This document shows, piece by piece, positions 57,654-64,000 of a stretch of DNA of 64,000 bases. The notes below the pieces were generated by a model. It did not search any database. It was not told the origin of the DNA and saw only the letters and a program-made list of their open reading frames with translations. The position numbers were made by a program, and so were the translations under genes. Source of the stretch: Liriodendron chinense (lineage: Eukaryota > Streptophyta > Magnoliopsida > Magnoliales > Magnoliaceae); the NCBI GenBank assembly GCA_003013855.2, contig ML058513.1, forward strand, positions 310,001-374,000, given 5' to 3'. Each line of letters starts with the position of its first letter. Position 1 is the stretch's first letter.

Positions 57654-58824
57654 ATTGGGAGAAACGGACACATCGACTCGATCGGGTCTTCCTTGTTGTA
57701 CATTAATCGGAATAAAGATAATGGAAGAAATGGAGCAGATCTAGTCCGATAGTAGATCTATATCGGGTGTCAAATCCTTCAAACACCCCAAACCACCACC
57801 ATATGGATGGTTAAATGTGGGAGAATGTTTGATCCAGATCGTCCAACACCTCGGAGTGTAGGAAGTGGGCCATCGAGATAGTGGCCATGATTGATCCAAC
57901 GCCCAGATAAATTCGTGAGGTCCTCGGATCTCGACCTGATGGTCTGCATCATATAAACTTTAATAGTCCCATGTTTGATCCATAGAGTGGGCCACGGAGA
58001 TCTCGATGAATGATTAACCACGATAAAAAGATCCGAGAAGCTAATAAGTCTGGATGAGCACAAAGGACTCAGGATTGGCAAGGAAACCTAGCAGGGATTT
58101 CATTGCCTGGACAGTTTATAAAACGAGCATTCGAATAAGAACCCGGGGCTCTACTCCAAACACATCAATCTACTTTTTAAATCATTTTTTCAATTTATCC
58201 TTCTCAGCATTACTTATCCTATCATAGTCCACATCACTACTACCAAGTGTTATAGGTAGATTTTTGCACCCTTAAGTTGTAGGAGTATGAATGACTAAGT
58301 TCCGATTTAACCGATCACACCCATTCAGTCACATCTTGCTGACCACCCGCCTTAATTGTCTGTTTCGATGGATGTATTAGACACTTACCATTTATTTCTC
58401 GTTTATTTATTTAGTTATTTACAAATTGTTGATGGTAATGAGCACCACTTTCAGATATTAACGAAATCAACAACTTCCACCTTTTTTAGTTTATGCGTGT
58501 TCTTATTCATTTGAGAAATATTGAACTAGAATACTGGTGAAAGAATAAGCCTTTAAGTCGGCAAATTCATGTTTATTGTCACAAGGCAAAATGAATCCAT
58601 TCAGAAGGGTTAACCCCTACCGTTTTACAAATCGCCTGGAAAAAAATGCAAATATTGGAAGTTGAGATGACATGGATCCTATTTTCCAATCTCTAATCTG
58701 TTCATTTTATCTCAACACAGGGAGACACCAATGGTTCGGTCAAACTTTGAGTTGAGTAGACTCTAGCATACTCACGTATCTTACCTACACATGAAAACCA
58801 TATATGAGCCCTTGATCACGCGAG

Positions 58825-58960
58825 TGGCCTAGTTTGGCTAAATTGGTAGCAACAGAGTTAACCAACCTGGGGCTTTACTCATGCCTTAGTGCTAGACTCG
58901 TAAGAGGTCATGGGTTCCAATACCCACCGTGGTGTGAGTATGTCGGGGGGCGGGGGAATC
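58825..58960 (+). mobile_element. tRNA-derived SINE abutting the PPR fragment
   Basis: A polymerase III A-box-like TGGCTAAATTGG lies at 58835-58846 and a B-box-like GGTTCCAATACC at 58913-58924, about 66 bases apart as in tRNA-derived SINEs. A G-rich segment follows and then the PPR sequence resumes. The 5' limit is unclear, and no clean target duplication was found. Confidence 0.55.
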
Positions 58961-59530
58961 CCATGACTGTCATTGTTCTGAACATATCCACTGATGATCG
59001 AATTCAAAACAATTAAACCACAGGTGACATCTTATTGAAAACACGAAACCTGTCATCCAAATCGCCCCACTTTGCATGGATATTGATTAAGGCACACCGT
59101 ACAAAGATGTCAGATTCCAGCCCTCTTTTAATCATGTTACAATGGAGTTGTCGTAGAGTACTTAATCCATGACATGCCCTCAGCACTGACGAGAAAGTGT
59201 ACACGTTGGGCATCACACCTTCCCCATGCATCAGAATAAAAAGCTTCCAAGCTTCTTCATGGAGCTCACCATGTAAGATATAATCATGGTAGTCCATGAA
59301 ACCACGTTTCGTCTGGGCATTTCATCGATCAACTTGCACTGGGTCATCGAAGAGGCCGAATCTAAAATACATATCAATAAGATTATTATAGGAATGTTTT
59401 GGGCTCATGCCCATTTGAGAAAACATGCCGTGAATGAGTTTACCTTGCTCGATTACTAGAGAGACAGATGAGAGGGTGCAGCCCTGACCCCAAAACTTTG
59501 GCTGCTGGTAAAGAGCCCTCACAGGGACTC
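58960..59530 (-). pseudogene. Pentatricopeptide-repeat gene fragment, REME1-like
   Basis: Reading the minus strand gives GKLIHGMFSQMG, NNLIDMYFRFGLFDDPVQV, then after a frame change DEMPRRNVVSWTTM, and after another frame change HEEAWKLFILM, GVMPNVYTFSSVLRACHGL, RQLHCNMIKRGLESDIFVR, ALINIHAKWGDLDD and IVLNSIISGYVQNNDS. These are consecutive PPR motifs of the PLS type and most resemble Arabidopsis At2g03880 (REME1, a mitochondrial RNA-editing factor). At least two frameshifts and no start, no upstream repeats and no C-terminal E/DYW domain make it a dead fragment. Homology stops abruptly at about 58960, where a SINE abuts. Confidence 0.8.
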
Positions 59531-59685
59531 TTCTTACCTGGACGAATAGCAACACACCACGTCATGAGTCTCACCCAAGTCGCCCCCAGCCTCCATTTGG
59601 TTGACCACTAAAAAGTAGATGAATGGTCTATATCAAGGTACACATGTGGTCCATTGATGAGTGCATCATTCTAATTTTCAGCCTT

Positions 59686-59842
59686 TTTTGTATGGGTTAG
59701 TTCACACACTCCATTGTTAGTACACCCACCCACCCCGGTTAGTCACATCACAACGTTAGCCACCCCCACTATGGGAATCGATACCAAGACCTCCGTGTTT
59801 AAACAAAGCTATCTTCACTCAGTTTGCCACTTAAGTCTTCAC
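59686..59842 (-). mobile_element. SINE with perfect 20-bp target duplication
   Basis: TCATTCTAATTTTCAGCCTT occurs at 59666-59685 and again at 59843-59862, bracketing 157 bp. On the minus strand the body carries an A-box-like TGGCAAACTGAG and a B-box-like GGTATCGATTCCC, then a segment GTGACTAACCGGGGTGGGTG shared with the SINE at 36850-37033. A perfect long duplication means a recent insertion relative to the other relics. Confidence 0.8.
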
Positions 59843-60004
59843 TCATTCTAATTTTCAGCCTTATTTGATGTTGAGATCGACTGAATGGATGGCCTGCACT
59901 TCGTACATGTCCGACTATTCTGCAAGTGCAACAAGTTGGGAGGTCATGTGCTATGTCGTATAAGCTTCAGAATTGTCAAAAGAAAACAAGAGGTTTGCTT
60001 GTTC

Positions 60005-60586
60005 TAGGGCTCTCAATTGAGTGGGTCAAATTCAAGATCCGATTCGCTCCAAATTCGTATAATGCGGATTTGGATCTTGAAATAGGTCCGATTAGTTAAA
60101 TGGACCGAATTTGGATCTTAAAATAGGTCCAATTACTTAAATGGATCGGATTTAGATTCCCAGGAACATATCTGAGTTCGATCTGAATCCGATCAAGATC
60201 CGACTCATTGTCACCTTGCTTTATATGTTATATTCATGCTAGCTATCCGTTTTCCATGTTATTTTAGGCCATGTCTCAAAATTGAGACATATCACTCTTA
60301 GGTCAATCATAGCATAGTAAATAGTGCGATTTGCATTATTTTTAAATTAAATTAAATTTATTATATTATATACATTTTTTAGATTTGTAGTGAAGGTAGA
60401 TTCAGACCTAGATCCAACCAGAATCCAATGGATTTTAGATTGGAAATGGATCTAACAATTTATAAATAGATCATATATGGATATCACCATTTGGATCCGA
60501 GTTGGATCCGAATCCATCTATAGATATATGGACTTGGAGCCGGATCCAACTGGATCTGGATCCAACTAGATCCATTGAGAGCCCTA
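60005..60586. mobile_element. hAT-like MITE rich in GGATCC/GGATCTG, 582 bp
   Basis: The ends TAGGGCTCTCAATTGAGT at 60005 and TAGGGCTCTCAATGGATC read inward from 60586 match at 14 leading bases. The 8-base flanks GCTTGTTC and GCCAGTTC agree at six of eight. The TAGGG terminus fits the hAT consensus YARNG. The interior is degenerate GGATCC/GGATTTGG repeats, noncoding. Confidence 0.7.
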
Positions 60587-60589
60587 GCC

Positions 60590-62210
60590 AGTTCGCCCCC
60601 CTGTCAGTCCACCTGCAGGTACACATACCAACGTAAAGCACACGTGTGAGATTTTACCTTTCAATCACGTTGGAAAAAATGCTTAAATCTCTTACCTAAA
60701 AATAAAGTATCTTAGCTCCTCAGGTGGGCCCAGTGTGTAGTAAATTGATGATTAAAACACTTTTCTCTAACCATCCATCCACTTCTTTTATACGCCGTGT
60801 GTGGCCCACCAAAGCTGTGCAATGGCCTGATTTTTAGGTTAGAAGATCTAGACAGTGTGGCCCACCTTGTGGAGAGATCTGATCTCGTACAAGTGTCCAT
60901 ATATTGGCACGTGGGCCGTGTGAGGATGGGCACGTGTGTGGAACTACCAAAGGTCTAAAAGGAATGATGCTATCACGTGACTCTGTTACTCTAGGAGATA
61001 GCAGTTACACATGGCAACCACGTGCGGTGATCCGGACCATTGATCCAATGGGCTAATAATCACATCAACTGAATCCGAACGGTCGATTTGATGGGACACT
61101 TTCTAAATGCGAGCTGTTTCTTATGCTATTAAGTACAAACTAAGCATCCTACGACTTGTGATACGTCACCGATTAGAACGCACATATGGCAATCCAGACC
61201 GTCCAAACCACATGCCCTATCTGTGATGGATTTATATCATGAAAACACGCTTATTTAACAATTTGGGCAGTTCGGGATTGGAATACATGTACTGTGTGGG
61301 CTCGGATTCGCCAGTGCCCCCTCCAGCACCCGCACAGCCACGTCCGTACGGGCCAGTGCTGGACAAACTGTGGGGCCCATCATGATTTATGTGTTTCATC
61401 CACACCGTTAATCTATTTTTTCAGCTCATTTTAAGCCATGTGCCCAAAAAAGTAGGCAAATTCAGATATCAGGTGGACCATGCCATGAGAAATAGCGGCG
61501 ACAAAATGCCCATCGATAAAACTCATTTGGATAATGGGCTACTGGGGTGATGTAGTGTAAAACTCACATCATTGCCTCTTGTCTTTGATTGAATATCACC
61601 TATTGTTAAATCATGATAATCTTAATTATAGTAGAAAATGGACGGGTGAAGGTGTGTTAACTTGACCTAGTTTCATGAGCCCCACCATGATGCATGTGTT
61701 ATATCCACAGAGTTCATCCTTTGTGGGTTATCATTTTATGGAATTAGACAAGAAATTATGTAGATCCAAATAAAAGATGGACAACACCACATGAAGCTGT
61801 GGAGTCGAGCGCCTGGCACTATAAGATTCTTGGGGCCACATAAGTGTGGGGTCTTGGTATTTTTTAGGACATACCTTAAAATGATATCGCAAAATAGATG
61901 AATTGTACGAATATAATACATAATAATAAAAATATATCCATGTATATCCAACCACCAAGAATACTATAAGGATGGTAAGTGTAGCTATTGTCTGTAGAAA
62001 GAGTATTGCCTACGGCGACTGTCATGGTTTACCTCTTACTAGTTAGTAATATAGTAATGATAATCACGACTCATTCACTGTATATTACAACCCACCATTG
62101 TGATAATTGGTAATCCAAATAGGCCTTAGGCTCACTGTAATATTTATTTTCCATCAAACTTGTTGATTAGGTGACACCAACCTAAATGAGGGGAAAACAT
62201 AAATATCAAT
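60590..62210. other. Noncoding, MITE-like blocks
   Basis: GGGGCCCATCATGATTTATGTG (61372) and CCCCACCATGATGCATGTGTTATATCC (61680) are the same blocks found inside the Harbinger MITEs. GGTAATCCAAATAGGCCTTA at 62109-62128 looks like the right end of one such element whose left end is missing. Confidence 0.45.
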
Positions 62211-64000
62211 TGTAACGACCTAAGATTTCGGCTCCCGAAAAGGGGGTTTGGCTACGGTGGGTCCCACTGTGATGTATATATGAAATATACTCCATCCAAC
62301 AGGTTGGTCACTTAAAATTAGGCATTGACACAAAAAATGGGACAGATACGAGATCGGGTGACCCACTTATGATCCATATTAAGCCATGATTAATGTTAGA
62401 TTTATGTTAAAATGATATCATGTGATGTTACGATTTCATGTTTAGATATATATGTGAGAAAGCATGTGTATTTTTCCGAATTATTGTGAGAACTATGTGT
62501 TGATTTCTTTAATTTATATTTATGTATGATTAAGATGGTTATGATAATATATACATCATATGGATGATGATTATCATATGAATATTACGCTTATGTACAC
62601 CCTTGTCCCCATATATTGATGAGATCAGTTGTTGTAGAATGATGGGCCCATGAAAGTTGTCCATGTTGGGAAGATGATCTTGGCATAACTATGTTTATGT
62701 GTTGAGTATCGCCAAGGGATCTTTGTGTTCACATAATGTTGGAATGGATCCATGTGTCGTATATGTATGCTTCCTTTGGTTGGCCAGATTGGAAATTAAT
62801 GGTTATTCGTGGGACTTAGTAGGACTATAAGTGGGACAAGGAGTGGACATTAATCGTATATGTTATCTCATGAGCCGATGTTGGTGCTATAGACACTAAT
62901 CTCGTACTGTCGGCCTATGCTGTGTTGTTTACAACTCCCCATAGTGACCATTTAGTTCTTTTAATACGGCTGGATATGAAAGTACCTAAATAAAGGTGAA
63001 ACTAAAGTTATGCATTTAATTGACTCCATGTGGGTGTACGGAATTGAGAATAAGCTAGAGCGTTCTACTTTTTCCGTACACTATCACGTGTAGATTTGGG
63101 TTATGAGCGTCCCGTTTCTCACGTGGTCTGGCAAAACTATTGGCTTGTGCGTCCCAAGAACCTCTGGTGACTAGTGGCTAGCGTGAAGTCGTAACATGGA
63201 GTCTCCCACTTCATGTATTGTGATTCTAGCCAGGGTGCCTTAGCTAGAACATGCATACCATGCATCACATTAACAAAGATTTTTACTTTGTTGTTTTGAT
63301 TTGATTAAATAATAATATCCTGCTTGCATTTATTCTGTACCGTTGTTATTATTCTTGATTGTCTTGGAGGGAATATTCCCTACCATGATAGCGTTTAACG
63401 CTATCTTAGACACAATTTAGATGATGCAAGTGAAGATCCATGTATTGAACCTGATTTTTAAGGAGAAGAGCTCGATGGTTCGTGTGATCGCATGACGGTT
63501 GACGATGTTGAAGAAATTTAATTGATGTTTTCATTTATTAAATGTTTATTTTGAGTAGCTGATACATTTATGGAAATATAATAAGTCTTATAGAGAAGAC
63601 ATGGTTTGGTATTTTGATTAATTAGTATGGATATTGGTTGGTTCCCTTATTTAAACATTAATGATAACATAGTAAGTTTGATAGAATAAGATAATAATTT
63701 TCGCCATTGTGTTTGAATGCTATATTTCATTATTTGACAAATTAGTTATTTTATAAGTTACTTGGGAATTCGGCCGTCGTGTTATACACGAGAGTCGAAA
63801 ATCTTGTGAAAATTTTGTTAGTAGAGAAAATCTTGCGCTGGAAACTGCTGAACTGTTACGTTTTTCAGACTTGTAGAGGTCATAATCATATCTTACCATA
63901 TGAATTTCATTATGAGAAAAATTATGGTGATTCTTCACCTAACCCTCAGACTACCCTCCAAATTTCAGGCGAATAGGACATTCGGTTTGAGAGATAAAAT
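62211..64000 (+). other. Possible LTR starting TGTAACGACC, cut by window end
   Basis: TGTAACGACCTAAGATTTCGG at 62211 resembles the start of many plant Ty3/gypsy LTRs. The following 1.8 kb is noncoding and AT-rich. CGTCCCAAGAACCTCTGGTGACTAG and ACGCTATCTTAGACAC lie downstream. No second LTR or primer site is in view. Confidence 0.35.

Noticed and set aside
58835..58924. Box A and box B motifs suggesting a tRNA gene
   Set aside because: The sequence does not fold into a tRNA cloverleaf that I can see, and the motif pair fits a tRNA-derived SINE.

Overview
The window is plant nuclear DNA dominated by mobile elements, with one intact protein-coding gene. Introns have GT..AG borders, one intron is about 11 kb, and most of the rest is decayed LINE, LTR, SINE and short DNA transposons. 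The many short elements containing CCCACCATGATGTATGTG-type blocks suggest a woody, repeat-rich angiosperm, possibly a magnoliid. That placement is inference only.

The real gene lies on the minus strand, 55823 down to 33776. Eleven exons join without a frame break into a 1557-residue HUA2-like protein (ENHANCER OF AG-4 2 family): N-terminal PWWP domain, long charged middle with basic nuclear-localisation-like clusters, a CTD-interacting (CID/RPR) domain over exons 4-7, a proline-rich stretch, and a C-terminal SWRPA. Intron 2 (10.96 kb) and intron 7 (4.77 kb) carry nested retroelements. A (CT)n tract sits about 290 bp upstream of the start codon on the coding strand.

Left part (1-33 kb), no intact gene: a 261-bp tandem duplication (3744-4257); a plus-strand LINE split by a 2.4-kb insertion that contains a Harbinger-type MITE (4330-9755); a Ty1/copia relic with a DNA element inserted in its gag (11080-13610); minus-strand LINE relics (13640-15720, 18650-19960); a cluster of elements rich in TATCGG/CCGATA (11-28 kb); and plus-strand LINE relics (29.1-33.2 kb).

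Right part (56-64 kb): a long-TIR MITE, a fragment of a pentatricopeptide-repeat gene resembling REME1 (At2g03880) truncated by a SINE, a second SINE with a perfect 20-bp target duplication, a GGATCC-rich hAT-like MITE, and a probable LTR that runs off the window.

The least ordinary signal is a set of short non-coding elements sharing CARTGTT..GTATCGGTATCG-like terminal inverted repeats, 8-bp target duplications, an internal four-base microsatellite and a conserved core block. I read them as non-autonomous hAT-like elements. No CRISPR array, rRNA gene or standalone tRNA gene was seen. All coordinates of relics are approximate unless a target duplication is quoted.
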